Source: Gammaproteobacteria bacterium
GTDB lineage: Bacteria; Pseudomonadota; Gammaproteobacteria; HK1
Direction of reading: 5' to 3'
Assembly (NCBI GenBank): GCA_022822245.1
Contig: JAJECB010000274.1
Span: forward strand, 1-22,275
DNA: 22,275 nucleotides
Part shown: positions 1 through 7,765 of the stretch, one piece after another
Layout of the letters: each line of letters starts with the position of its first letter
Numbering within the stretch: the first letter of the stretch is position 1
The notes under the pieces: generated by a model
Told to the model about the DNA's origin: nothing
What the model saw: the letters and a program-made list of their open reading frames with translations, nothing else
Database searches by the model: none
Translations under genes and position numbers: made by a program

Positions 1-824
1 GTGGTCATGGTCGGCTCACCACCGCGAGCTTCGCGACCTACCTCTTCAACCACGGCGGATCGTGGTTCAAGCGCCTCGATGACGGGACCAAGGTATCGAA
101 CCTCGACTCCAAGGAATCGATCGACGCGTTCGAATACTACGGGCGGCTCATCCGCGACTACGCCCCCAAGTCCGCGCTCAGCAACAAGCCGCCCCAGAAC
201 GCGGCCCTCTACGCGGCCGGCAAGGCGGCGATGCTCTCCGAGCTCAACTTCTGGCACGGCCTCGCGGACAACCCGAAGAAGTCGCGCATTGCGGGCAAGA
301 GCACCACGATCCTCGTCCCCGCAGGTGCGGGCGGGAGCTTCCCCAACGTGCCCACCACGTCGCTCGCGATCTCCAAGTATTCGGAGAAGAAGAAGGCGGC
401 ATGGCTCTACATCGCGTGGATGACCCAGAAGCACATCATGCTCCCCGGACAGAAGGCGGCGGTCCCCATGTGCCGTCGGTCGGTGTGGGAGGACCCCTCC
501 TACGAAGCTCCCACGCCGGCATGGGGCTCGTCGGCGAAGATCGCGGCCGACTACGGCATCGCCATCGCGAAGCCGCAGGCGATCGCCATCGGGCAGATGC
601 GTGACGCGGCGGGCGAGATCGCCAACGTCGCCATCCGCGACGGAAGCCGCGCGGCGATCGAGGCCGAGGCGAAGAAGCAGGCCGCGTTCATGACCAAGCT
701 CGTCGCCGAGACCGAGGGAGGCATGAACTTCGCGGGCGTCATCCCCGAGTTCGCGAAGATGCTCGACGCGGAGACGCAAGCGGAGCCGATCCGGGCCGAA
801 GGGATGGACAAGTTCGGCATGTGA
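1..824 (+). CDS. ABC transporter sugar-binding protein, C-terminal part (5' end outside window)
   Basis: The frame is open from base 3 and ends at TGA 822-824. It encodes about 273 residues of an extracellular solute-binding protein of the family-1 (CUT1, sugar) type. Typical features of this half are visible: the segment TYLFNHGGSWF, a helix ESIDAFEYYGRLIRDYAP, a stretch with GKAAMLSELNFW, and a C-terminal SKYSEKKKAAWLYIAWM segment, which is the usual position of the SKNKEAAWEFLKFL-like motif. The signal peptide and N-lobe lie upstream of the window. Two permease genes follow on the same strand, so it is the periplasmic receptor of that transporter. The ligand cannot be read from the sequence; sugars or polyols are usual for the family. 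Confidence 0.9.
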   Translation, partial: GHGRLTTASFATYLFNHGGSWFKRLDDGTKVSNLDSKESIDAFEYYGRLIRDYAPKSALSNKPPQNAALYAAGKAAMLSELNFWHGLADNPKKSRIAGKSTTILVPAGAGGSFPNVPTTSLAISKYSEKKKAAWLYIAWMTQKHIMLPGQKAAVPMCRRSVWEDPSYEAPTPAWGSSAKIAADYGIAIAKPQAIAIGQMRDAAGEIANVAIRDGSRAAIEAEAKKQAAFMTKLVAETEGGMNFAGVIPEFAKMLDAETQAEPIRAEGMDKFGM

Positions 825-904
825 CGGCCCGTACCGCGCACGGAGCGGCGCGGCGCCGCGCAGCATGACCTGACGCGGCGCGCCAACCGGCCGGACAACG
901 CGCA

Positions 905-1852
905 ATGGCGGTAACGCAGAAGGTGCTGGCATCCGGGCTCGACGACCGTCGGGCCCGGGAGTCTCTCGGGTGGCGGGTGCTCGAGTGGCTCGACCTCCAC
1001 ATGCCCATCGTCTTCAACATTCCGACCGTGATCTTCCTCTTCGGCCTGGTGGCGGTGCCGATCGCACTCGTCATCGGCACGAGCTTCACGGACTGGCAGC
1101 TCGTCACCAAGCCGGACCCGGACTTCGTCGGCTTCGACAACTACGTCAAGCCCTGGGGCGACGAGCGCTGGCTCGGCGCGATCTGGCACACCTTCGCCTA
1201 TGCGCTCTTCTCGGTCGGTGGCCAGTTCGTGCTCGGGCTCGCGACCGCGATGCTCTTCAACCGGAGCTTCGCGGGGAAGGCGTTCTACCGCTCGGTGTGG
1301 ATGATGCCGATGGTGGCGATGTCGGTTGCCATCAGCCTCGTGTGGATCCTCTTCTTCGACAACGCGTACGGGATCCTCAACTTCGGCCTGGAGGCCCTCG
1401 GCCTTTCCGGCATCGAGTGGATCACGAGTCCCGAGTGGGCGCTCGTCTCGCTCATCATCGTCGGGATCTGGCACCACACGCCCTTCATGACCCTCATCCT
1501 GCTCGCGGGGCTCCAGTCGCTGCCCCAGGACCCCTTCGAGGCCGCGCGCATCGACGGGGCGTCGCGCTGGCAGATGCTCGTCCACATCACCCTGCCCCTC
1601 CTCAAGACCCACATCATGGTCGCGCTCATCCTGCGCTCCATCTTCGGCGTGAAGGAGTTCGACACCATCCTCGCGATCACCGAGGGCGGGCCCCGCTACG
1701 CGAGCGAGACCATGAACCTCAACATCTACTTCAACGCCTTCGAGTACCAGTACATGGGCGAGGCGGCGGCGAAGGGGGTGTTCTTCTTCCTGTTCATCCT
1801 GTGCGTGCAGTCGATCCTCGTGAAGCTCCGCAAGCGCAAGTGGTCCTACTGA
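905..1852 (+). CDS. ABC sugar transporter permease 1 (MalF/UgpA-like)
   Basis: This 315-residue integral membrane protein is of the binding-protein-dependent transport permease family. The first membrane helix is at about residues 35-60, and several further hydrophobic segments follow. The EAA loop that contacts the ATPase is clear at residues 212-231 (EAARIDGAS, then ...ITLPLL). The N-terminus is cytoplasmic and short, so no MalF-type large periplasmic insertion is present. It lies 80 bp after the binding-protein gene and 1 bp before the second permease gene. It forms half of the transmembrane channel of a CUT1 importer. No strong Shine-Dalgarno sequence is visible before the ATG. Confidence 0.95.
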   Translation: MAVTQKVLASGLDDRRARESLGWRVLEWLDLHMPIVFNIPTVIFLFGLVAVPIALVIGTSFTDWQLVTKPDPDFVGFDNYVKPWGDERWLGAIWHTFAYALFSVGGQFVLGLATAMLFNRSFAGKAFYRSVWMMPMVAMSVAISLVWILFFDNAYGILNFGLEALGLSGIEWITSPEWALVSLIIVGIWHHTPFMTLILLAGLQSLPQDPFEAARIDGASRWQMLVHITLPLLKTHIMVALILRSIFGVKEFDTILAITEGGPRYASETMNLNIYFNAFEYQYMGEAAAKGVFFFLFILCVQSILVKLRKRKWSY

Positions 1853-1853
1853 G

Positions 1854-2699
1854 ATGGTCCTGTTGCTCAAGCGCCTGCTGCCGCGGCGCATGCACGAGAT
1901 CGCGGAGACGATCGCCACCCAGATCGTGATGATCGCGGTGGTGGCCCCGTTCTTCTTCATCTTCTTCTACATGTTCTGGAACTCGCTCAAGCCCGACTAC
2001 CTCTTCTTCGAGCCGGGAACCTGGATCTTCGAGCCGCTGTGGTCGAACTACACCGAGGTCTTCGAGTACAGCGACCTCATCCCCAACATCGTCAACAGCC
2101 TCATCATCTCGACCGCGGCGACGTTCATCGGCCTCGTCTGCGGGCTGCTCACCGCCTACACGGTCGCCCGCTACAACCTGCGCAAGCTCGCGATGGCGAT
2201 CCTCGTGACCCGGATGATCCCCTACATCACCGCCCTCGTGCCGTTCTGGATCGTGTACAAGCACGTGGGGCTGCTCAATACGCACGCCGGGATCATCCTC
2301 GCCCACCTCGTCATCACCATTCCCTTCGGGGTATGGATCATGATGGGGTTCATCGAGGACATCCCGAAGGACCTCGAGGAGGCGGCGTGGATCGACGGGG
2401 CTTCGAAGACCCAGGCGTTCCTTCGCATCGTGCTGCCGCTCAGCACCCCGGGGATGGTCGCGACCGCGATCCTCTGCTTCATCTTCTCGTGGAACAACTT
2501 CCAGCTCGCCCTGGTCCTCGGGGGGTTCGACGTGAGTACCGCGCCGGTCTCGGTCTTCAAGTACGCGGACCCCGAGGCGGGGGGAAGTGGTCAGATGATG
2601 GCTGCGGCGACCCTCGTCACCCTGCCCGTCTTCTTCATCGTGCTCCTCATCCAGAAGCAGTTGACGGCCGGCCTCACCGTGGGTGGCGTCAAGCAGTAG
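1854..2699 (+). CDS. ABC sugar transporter permease 2 (MalG/UgpE-like)
   Basis: This 281-residue protein is the second CUT1 permease. It has a first helix at about residues 22-45, the conserved periplasmic NYTEVF/NSLIIS region near residues 65-90, and an EAA loop at about residues 176-195 (EEAAWIDGAS, then RIVLPL). The ATG comes one base after the TGA of permease 1, so translation is probably coupled. The stop is followed within 40 bp by the converging enolase-family gene. No ATP-binding subunit follows. The ATPase may be supplied by the gene at 21412-22275 or by one outside the window. Confidence 0.95.
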   Translation: MVLLLKRLLPRRMHEIAETIATQIVMIAVVAPFFFIFFYMFWNSLKPDYLFFEPGTWIFEPLWSNYTEVFEYSDLIPNIVNSLIISTAATFIGLVCGLLTAYTVARYNLRKLAMAILVTRMIPYITALVPFWIVYKHVGLLNTHAGIILAHLVITIPFGVWIMMGFIEDIPKDLEEAAWIDGASKTQAFLRIVLPLSTPGMVATAILCFIFSWNNFQLALVLGGFDVSTAPVSVFKYADPEAGGSGQMMAAATLVTLPVFFIVLLIQKQLTAGLTVGGVKQ

Positions 2700-2739
2700 C
2701 GCGAGGTTCCGGGCTCGCCGGCGAAGACGCCCACCGCCT

Positions 2740-3921
2740 TCAATCCAGGACGCGGGTCTTGAGGGCGTGGGCGTTCACGTAGTCCCAGTCGTAGATGACG
2801 CCGAGGCCGGGCCCTGACGGCACCGGCACGCAGCCGTCCACCTCGACCGCGTCGAGCTCGTCGGAGTAGTCGCAGGCGTAGACCGGGAGTGACCAGGCGT
2901 TCCCGATCCCCGGGTGCACGAGGTTCACCTCGTAGTAGTTGCTCGAACGAAGGCTCGCCATGAGGTGGCGCATCGCGGGGCCGAGGGCGTGCACCTCGAC
3001 ATCGAGCCCGAGTGCCTCGGCGGCGAGAGCCGCCTTCCAGCTTCCGGTGAGCCCCCCGTCGTAGTCGGGGTCGACGCGTGCGAAGTCGGAAGCGCCGGCG
3101 ACGAGGATGTCGGTCGTGGTCTCGGGGTTTCGCACGTGCTCGGTGATGAGGATGGGGGTTCGCACGTGCTCCTTGAGCCTGCGGTGCCCGTGAATCGAGA
3201 TGCCGCCGTCCGCGTAGGGGTCCTCGTACCAGAAGAGCCCGTGCTCGTCGCAGACCCGCCCGACCCGGATCGCGTCCGCGAGCGACCGGAGATGACAGGC
3301 GGCGTCGTACATCACCTCCATGCGGCTGCCAACCCGCTCGCCGACGGCCCGGATCATGGCGCTCTCCTCCCCGGGGTCGCCCTCGTTCCACCCATGCATC
3401 TTGTATGCCGGGTAGCCCATCTCCAGGCACTGCTCCGCGAAGTCCGCGTACGCCTCCGGGCTTGAAAGGCCGCCCTCCAGCCGGTCCCCGCCGAGGGTGC
3501 TCGCGTAGGCGGGGAGCCGATCGCGCCAACCGCCGAGCATCGTCGCCACCGACACGCCCTGGTGCTTTCCGGCGAGGTCCCACAGGGCCACGTCGAGGGG
3601 GCCGATCCCGAGCTCCCCGATGTGCACTGTCGCGCGCCGCATCGACCAGTAGTGGCGCTCGCGCTCGAGGGCGGCGCCGCCGAGCAGCCGGTAGCCGAGC
3701 GCCTCGCAGGCCGCCATCGCGACCTTCGCCCGGCCCCGGGGCGGGATGTACTCGCCGCTCACCCCCTCGTCGGTGTGGATCCGGACCGCGAACCGGACCT
3801 GGGGTTCACCCGGGCCGGGTGCGTAGCGGACGCCGAGCCCACCCCGGTCCGTGCCGACCCCGGGCACGGCGATCTCGAAGGCGGTGAGCTCAATGCGGGA
3901 GATGGTCGGCGAACCATGCAT
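2740..3921 (-). CDS. Enolase-superfamily enzyme, mandelate racemase/sugar-acid dehydratase type
   Basis: The 393-residue protein has the two-domain enolase-superfamily layout: a capping N-terminal domain (about 1-130) and a modified TIM barrel. The metal ligands are readable as Asp206 (VMYDAAC), Glu233 (WYEDPY) and Glu261 (LITEH). The general-base side chains are Lys174-x-His176 (YKMHGW) on the second barrel strand, and a mandelate-racemase-like Asp284/His311 pair (ARVDPDYDGG and VEVHALGP). By family knowledge such enzymes abstract the proton alpha to a carboxylate and usually dehydrate acid sugars. The substrate is not determinable here. It converges on the transporter operon and lies upstream-to-downstream with an MFS transporter and an SDR, which suggests sugar-acid catabolism. 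Two overlapping ATGs occur at the start; the one at 3921 is used. Confidence 0.9.
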   Translation of the reverse strand: MHGSPTISRIELTAFEIAVPGVGTDRGGLGVRYAPGPGEPQVRFAVRIHTDEGVSGEYIPPRGRAKVAMAACEALGYRLLGGAALERERHYWSMRRATVHIGELGIGPLDVALWDLAGKHQGVSVATMLGGWRDRLPAYASTLGGDRLEGGLSSPEAYADFAEQCLEMGYPAYKMHGWNEGDPGEESAMIRAVGERVGSRMEVMYDAACHLRSLADAIRVGRVCDEHGLFWYEDPYADGGISIHGHRRLKEHVRTPILITEHVRNPETTTDILVAGASDFARVDPDYDGGLTGSWKAALAAEALGLDVEVHALGPAMRHLMASLRSSNYYEVNLVHPGIGNAWSLPVYACDYSDELDAVEVDGCVPVPSGPGLGVIYDWDYVNAHALKTRVLD

Positions 3922-4032
3922 GGGAGGGGAACCTCGGCGTCGGGAAGCGGGAAATGGAATGGTACGACCGGAGCGCGGGCGGCGGGCCGGCGGGCAAGCG
4001 TCCGCGGGCCTGGCCGCCTCGCGACGCCGGGA

Positions 4033-5451
4033 TCAGGCGGCTCCTTCCGGTGCGGCTTCCGCCTCCTTGCCGAAGAGGCGGACCCGCGCGCCGGCCAGCA
4101 TGTCTCGAAGCTTCGCGCGGATCGCGAAGAGGCAGACGAGGGACGGGACCACCATTACGGTCGTGATCACGAAGAATGTCCCCCAATCGCCCTCCAGCCA
4201 GTCCACGAGCTCGCCGGAGGAAGCGGCGAAGAGGGTCCTTCCCGCCGTGCCGATGGAGGCGAGGAGCGCGTACTGGGTGGCGGTGTAGGTCCGGTCCACC
4301 AGCATCGAGATGAAGGCGACGAAGGTCACGGTCGCGAAGGAGCTCGTGAGGTCGTCCATCACCACCGCGGCCGCGAACATCGGCTCCGACTTCCCGGTCC
4401 ACGCGAGCACCGCGAAGAGGAGGTTGGTGAGGGCCATCGCGATCCCGGAAACGAACATCGCCCGCACGAGCCCGATCCGGATCGCGAAGAGCCCGCCGAT
4501 CACCGTGAACGTGACGGTGGTGACCCACCCGAGCCCCTTGGAGTAAAGGGCGATGTCCGACTTGGTGAACCCGATCTCCTTGTAGAAGATGACCGACATC
4601 CGCCCCAGGAACGCCTCGCCGATCTTGAACAGGAAGATGAAGCCGAGCACCGCGATGGCGATCGCAAAGCCGTTCTGCCGGAAGAAGCTCATCAGGGGTC
4701 CGACCACGGTGCCGCCGAGCCAGGCGGCGGCTCGGCCGAGCGGCCCCGTGACGGCGAGGCGCGAAGCGATCCGCTCATCGTCCGCCGCCTGGGCGGCGAT
4801 TCGTTCCGCTGCCGTCGACTCGCGCACGAACGCGAGGCCGATGTTGCACAGGACCACCACCGCCCCCAGCACGAGGAAGGTGGCCTGCCAGTAGTCCTCC
4901 ACTCCCGCGTTCTCGAAAGCTTGTGCGGTCTCGAGCGCGACGATCCCGCCGAGCTTGTACCCCGTCCACCAGCCGACGACGGCGGTGGCCGCCCCGGCCG
5001 CCATCGACTCGCCTTCGGTGCGGCCGATCTGCTCGATCCGGAGGGCGTCGATGGTGATGTCCTGGGTCGCGGACGCGATGGCGATGACGAGGCCGATGGC
5101 GACGACCCCGGCGAGGTTCGCGGTCGGCTCGACCGTACTCCAGAGGATCAGGCAGACGAGAATGACCGCCTGCAAGGTGACGATCCACGCGCGCCGGTGC
5201 CCGAGCCGCTCCGAAAGCCAGGGGAGCCGGATCCGGTCGATGAGAGGGGCCCAGAGGAAGTTGAAGGCGTAGACGCCGAAGATGAGGCCGGCCCAGCCGA
5301 TCGTGCTGCGGCTGAGGCCGTCCTCCTGGAGCCAGAGGCTGAGGCTGCTTCCGATGAGCACCCAGGGGAAGCCGCTGATGACACCCAAGAGGAAGATCCG
5401 GGCCATGCGCCGCTCGAAGTAAAGGGCGATCGATTCGGCGAGTCCCGTCAT
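4033..5451 (-). CDS. AmpG/PAT-family MFS transporter
   Basis: This 472-residue protein has about 12 hydrophobic segments. It resembles the AmpG (anhydromuropeptide permease) and acetyl-CoA transporter branch of the major facilitator superfamily. Signature segments are FLWAPLIDRIRLPWLSERLG at about residues 65-84 and SATQDITIDALR at 127-138. A Shine-Dalgarno-like GGGAG lies 6 bases before the ATG. The gene is 111 bp after the start of the enolase-family gene and 62 bp before the SDR stop, all on the same strand. True AmpG proteins import cell-wall recycling muropeptides. The catabolic context here suggests another small acid or sugar derivative, but that is inference. Confidence 0.85.
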   Translation of the reverse strand: MTGLAESIALYFERRMARIFLLGVISGFPWVLIGSSLSLWLQEDGLSRSTIGWAGLIFGVYAFNFLWAPLIDRIRLPWLSERLGHRRAWIVTLQAVILVCLILWSTVEPTANLAGVVAIGLVIAIASATQDITIDALRIEQIGRTEGESMAAGAATAVVGWWTGYKLGGIVALETAQAFENAGVEDYWQATFLVLGAVVVLCNIGLAFVRESTAAERIAAQAADDERIASRLAVTGPLGRAAAWLGGTVVGPLMSFFRQNGFAIAIAVLGFIFLFKIGEAFLGRMSVIFYKEIGFTKSDIALYSKGLGWVTTVTFTVIGGLFAIRIGLVRAMFVSGIAMALTNLLFAVLAWTGKSEPMFAAAVVMDDLTSSFATVTFVAFISMLVDRTYTATQYALLASIGTAGRTLFAASSGELVDWLEGDWGTFFVITTVMVVPSLVCLFAIRAKLRDMLAGARVRLFGKEAEAAPEGAA

Positions 5452-5513
5452 CGTGTGCTCCCGTTCTCTCTCGCTCTCGCGCTCGGCCGGGTCTCGGGTT
5501 GCGGCCGGGCGGC

Positions 5514-6323
5514 TCAGACCGCGGTCCAGCCGCCGTCGACCATGAGGGCCGCCCCGGTCACGAGGGACGATGCGTCGGAGGCGAGATAGACCACCGCCCC
5601 CATCACGTCCTCGGGCTGGCCGACCGTCCCCGACGCAATGCGGCGGGTGACGAAGTCGTTGAACTCCGCATTCTCCAGCATCGGCCGGCTGAGAGGCGTT
5701 TCGATGAAGGTGGGGCAGATGGTGTTGACCCGGATGCCGTGCTCGGCGAGCTCCCAGGCCATGGCCTTGGTGGCGCCTTCGAGGGCGTGCTTGGTCGCGC
5801 AGTAGACGGTGCGCTTCGGCCCGCCGACGTGGCCCATCTGGGAGGACACGTTGATGATCGAGCCCGGGAGCCCGGCCTCGACGAGCCCCTCGGCCACCGC
5901 CTTCGCGACGAAGAGGGCGGCCCGGACGTTGAGGTCGGAGACGGTGTGGTAGTCCTCCTCGGTCATGTCGAGGAAGTGCGCCGGCCGATTGGTGCCGGCA
6001 TTGTTCACGAGCACCTGGAACGGGCCGCGGGCCGCGATCTCGGCCCTCGCCCGGCCGGTGTCGGTGACGTCGAGGGCGAACGCGCTCGCCCGCTCACCCC
6101 GGTCGCGGATGGCTTCCGCGACGGCTTCCACCTCCGCAGCGCTCCGGGCGGCGAGGGCCACCTCCGCGCCCGCCTCGGCGAGAGCGGCAGCCATCGCGAG
6201 CCCGAGCCCGCGCCCCGCCCCGGTCACGAGCGCGCGCCGGCCGTCGAGGCGAAAGCTCGGGGTTCTCGGGAGCGAGACCGGCCCGCCGGCAGGCTCGGGA
6301 TTCGTGCGCTTTGCGGTCGGCAT
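5514..6323 (-). CDS. SDR-family NAD(P)-dependent oxidoreductase
   Basis: This is a classical short-chain dehydrogenase of 269 residues. It shows the cofactor motif TGAGRGLG (34-41), NNAG (107-110), a catalytic Ser161 in INVSSQMG, and the YxxxK pair Tyr174/Lys178 (YCATK). The C-terminus ends with the usual DGGWTAV. The frame stays open far upstream, but the ATG at 6323 is chosen because a GGAG lies about 11 bases upstream and the Rossmann fold begins about 30 residues in. The sequence resembles gluconate 5-dehydrogenase-like and 3-oxoacyl-reductase-like SDRs. Its place after the MFS and enolase-family genes suggests oxidation or reduction of the same imported compound. Confidence 0.92.
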   Translation of the reverse strand: MPTAKRTNPEPAGGPVSLPRTPSFRLDGRRALVTGAGRGLGLAMAAALAEAGAEVALAARSAAEVEAVAEAIRDRGERASAFALDVTDTGRARAEIAARGPFQVLVNNAGTNRPAHFLDMTEEDYHTVSDLNVRAALFVAKAVAEGLVEAGLPGSIINVSSQMGHVGGPKRTVYCATKHALEGATKAMAWELAEHGIRVNTICPTFIETPLSRPMLENAEFNDFVTRRIASGTVGQPEDVMGAVVYLASDASSLVTGAALMVDGGWTAV

Positions 6324-6400
6324 GGGTCCGTTCACTCCAGGGACCGGCAAGGGCGGGTCGCACCTGCCGGATCGCGCGGGGATCGCGCAGTGCGGTCCCG

Positions 6401-7114
6401 CTATACGGAAACCGAAAGGTCGATGAGCCAGCCCGGCATGAAGTCGAGCAGCCGGGCTTCGATCATGCGGTCGACGTGGAACAGGATCGCGAGGCCGACG
6501 ACCAGCAACGAGGCGCCCATCACCGGCTTGGCCCATGGCATCCACCCCATGAGCCGCTCCCGCCGGGACTTGAGGATCTCGCGCGATCCGTAGGCGAGCG
6601 CCAACAGCACGGTCGAGACCCCGATCCCGAAGGCGAGCATCGTGATGCCCGCATGGCCGAGGCTCGCGCCGCTCGCCGCGAGACCGATGGCCCCGGCAAG
6701 GGTGGGCCCGACACAGGGCGACCACACCGCCCCGAGCAGCACACCCACCGCGAGCTGGCCGCCGGCACCCGTCCCTTGCACCCGGTCGATCCCCGTGCTG
6801 GCGTGGTTCGCGAGCGGGGTCGCGACTCGGGCCAGCAGCGCCTGCGCGCGCGGCACGAGGAGGACCGTGCCGAACAGCACCATGACCACTGCCGCCACGC
6901 GGTTGATCACCATGTCGTCGATCCCCGCGAGGTGGCCGAACGCGGTGACGCCGACTCCGATGACCGCGAACGAGAACGTGAGCCCGGCGGCCAGCAGCAA
7001 CGGACCGTGACGGCTGCGCTGGAACGCGGCGGCGAGAACGATGGGAAGGAGCGGCAGCACGCACGGGTTGATGAGCGTCAGCGTGCCCGCGAGGTAAGCC
7101 CAGACATAGGTCAC
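6401..7114 (-). CDS. CcdA/DsbD-like thiol-disulfide membrane transporter
   Basis: This protein has about 237 residues and six hydrophobic segments. It carries the two cysteine motifs of the DsbD transmembrane (CcdA) family: NPCVLPLLP (Cys18) and SPCVGPTLAG (Cys134). These paired cysteines carry electrons from cytoplasmic thioredoxin across the inner membrane to periplasmic thioredoxin-fold partners. GTG 7114 gives the usual short N-terminus (TYVWAYLAGTLTLINPC). An earlier in-frame GTG at 7150 would add 12 residues, and neither has a convincing ribosome site. The gene is immediately downstream of the exported thioredoxin-like gene on the same strand, so the two probably form a redox relay. Confidence 0.85.
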   Translation of the reverse strand: MTYVWAYLAGTLTLINPCVLPLLPIVLAAAFQRSRHGPLLLAAGLTFSFAVIGVGVTAFGHLAGIDDMVINRVAAVVMVLFGTVLLVPRAQALLARVATPLANHASTGIDRVQGTGAGGQLAVGVLLGAVWSPCVGPTLAGAIGLAASGASLGHAGITMLAFGIGVSTVLLALAYGSREILKSRRERLMGWMPWAKPVMGASLLVVGLAILFHVDRMIEARLLDFMPGWLIDLSVSV

Positions 7115-7218
7115 TGTCGGAAGGTCTTTCCCGGTTCGGATGGCCGGCACTCGCGTGGCGGCGTCTACCGGTGGGTTTGCTTGCCGGAACCGCCTGCGAC
7201 GTTTCGAAAGCGCGATCC

Positions 7219-7246
7219 GCCGGCCCGGAAAGACTTCAGGGCCGGC
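7219..7246 (-). other. Perfect 8-bp inverted repeat between the thioredoxin-like and CcdA-like genes
   Basis: GCCGGCCC at 7219-7226 and GGGCCGGC at 7239-7246 are exact reverse complements around a 12-base loop. The structure lies 21 bases after the stop of the thioredoxin-like gene. No clear U-run follows on the - strand, so a canonical Rho-independent terminator is not supported. An attenuating or mRNA-stabilising hairpin is possible. Confidence 0.45.
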
Positions 7247-7267
7247 ATGGCACGAGGCCCGAAGAGA

Positions 7268-7669
7268 CTAGGTCGCGGCCTGGAACAGCGCCTCGATATC
7301 GCCCCTTCGCGCGCTGCCGACCACCCGGCCGACCTCCTCGCCGCCCTTGAGCATCACGAGGATGGCCCGCTGCCGCACGCCGTGCTCCTGTGCGACCTCG
7401 CTGCCGCTATGCACGTCCCAGTCGATCTTCATCACCGTCACCGCCTGGTAGGCGGGGCTCTCTTTCATCAACGCACTCACGGTGCGCCCTTGCGCGCGGC
7501 AGGTCCCTCACCACTCGGTGTAGAAGTCGAGGAGAAGGGGCTTCCCGCTCGCGACCGCCTGCTCGTAGGCCTCCCGGCTGTACTTGACGTACGAATGGCC
7601 GTCCGCCCGAGCGCCGGGGGCCACGAAGGCGAGCGCGGCCGCCGCAGCCAACAGTTCGCGTCGATTCAT
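7268..7669 (-). CDS. Exported thioredoxin-fold protein with in-frame TGA at the CxxC position (candidate selenoprotein)
   Basis: Reading through one TGA (7508-7510) gives a 133-residue protein. Residues 1-22 form an export signal (MNRRELL, a hydrophobic core, then PGARA). A thioredoxin-like domain follows with LLLDFYTEW-TGA-GTCRAQ, so the stop replaces residue 54, the first Cys of the W-C-G-T-C active site; Cys57 is intact. Downstream, the same frame continues with normal family sequence (PAYQAVTVMKIDWD, ILVMLKGGEEVGR) to a TAG stop. The ATG at 7669 has a GGAG eight bases upstream and a TATAAT box, so the gene looks expressed rather than decayed. By family knowledge it belongs to small periplasmic thioredoxin-like proteins that normally have WCxTC. 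Most likely UGA encodes selenocysteine. Alternatives are a nonsense mutation or an assembly error (TGC to TGA). Confidence 0.72.
7470..7488 (-). promoter_or_regulatory. SECIS-like hairpin downstream of the in-frame UGA
   Basis: On the mRNA, CGCAC (7486-7482) pairs with GUGCG (7476-7472) around the five-base loop CGUGA (7481-7477), and two G-U pairs can extend the stem. The loop begins 27 bases after the UGA and has G as its second base. From memory, bacterial SECIS elements have a short upper stem, an apical loop roughly 16-37 bases from the UGA, and a G in the first two loop bases, so this fits. Such small GC-rich hairpins also arise by chance, so the element is only suggestive on its own. 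Confidence 0.45.
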
Positions 7670-7677
7670 GGGATGGG

Positions 7678-7704
7678 CTCCAGATTGAACCGACACCGAT
7701 TATA
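7678..7704 (-). promoter_or_regulatory. -10 box and ribosome site of the thioredoxin-like gene
   Basis: A perfect TATAAT lies at 7704-7699 on the - strand, predicting a transcript start near 7692. A GGAG at 7681-7678 is eight bases before the ATG at 7669. No good -35 hexamer is visible at 16-18 bp. A CCGGA-GCAA-TCCGG dyad (7711-7724) occupies that position and may be an activator or repressor site. Confidence 0.5.
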
Positions 7705-7765
7705 GGCCGACCGGAGCAATCCGGCTCCATGAAGGAAGATGACAACCGGCCAGCGGAAAATGGGA

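Noticed and set aside
3562..5589. Long open frame on the + strand across the enolase-family and MFS genes (similarly 7739-10606 on +, 7407-9443 and 551-1960 on -)
   Set aside because: These frames are Arg/Gly/Pro/Asp-rich with no domain character and lie antisense or out of frame to clear family genes. High GC makes such frames common.
6324..7064. N-terminal extension of the SDR frame upstream of ATG 6323
   Set aside because: The extension overlaps the CcdA-like gene on the same strand in another frame and has no SDR character. ATG 6323 gives a normal SDR length.
7508..7510. Global reassignment of UGA to an amino acid
   Set aside because: UGA is the proper stop of several intact genes here (for example at 822-824, 1850-1852 and 16509-16511).
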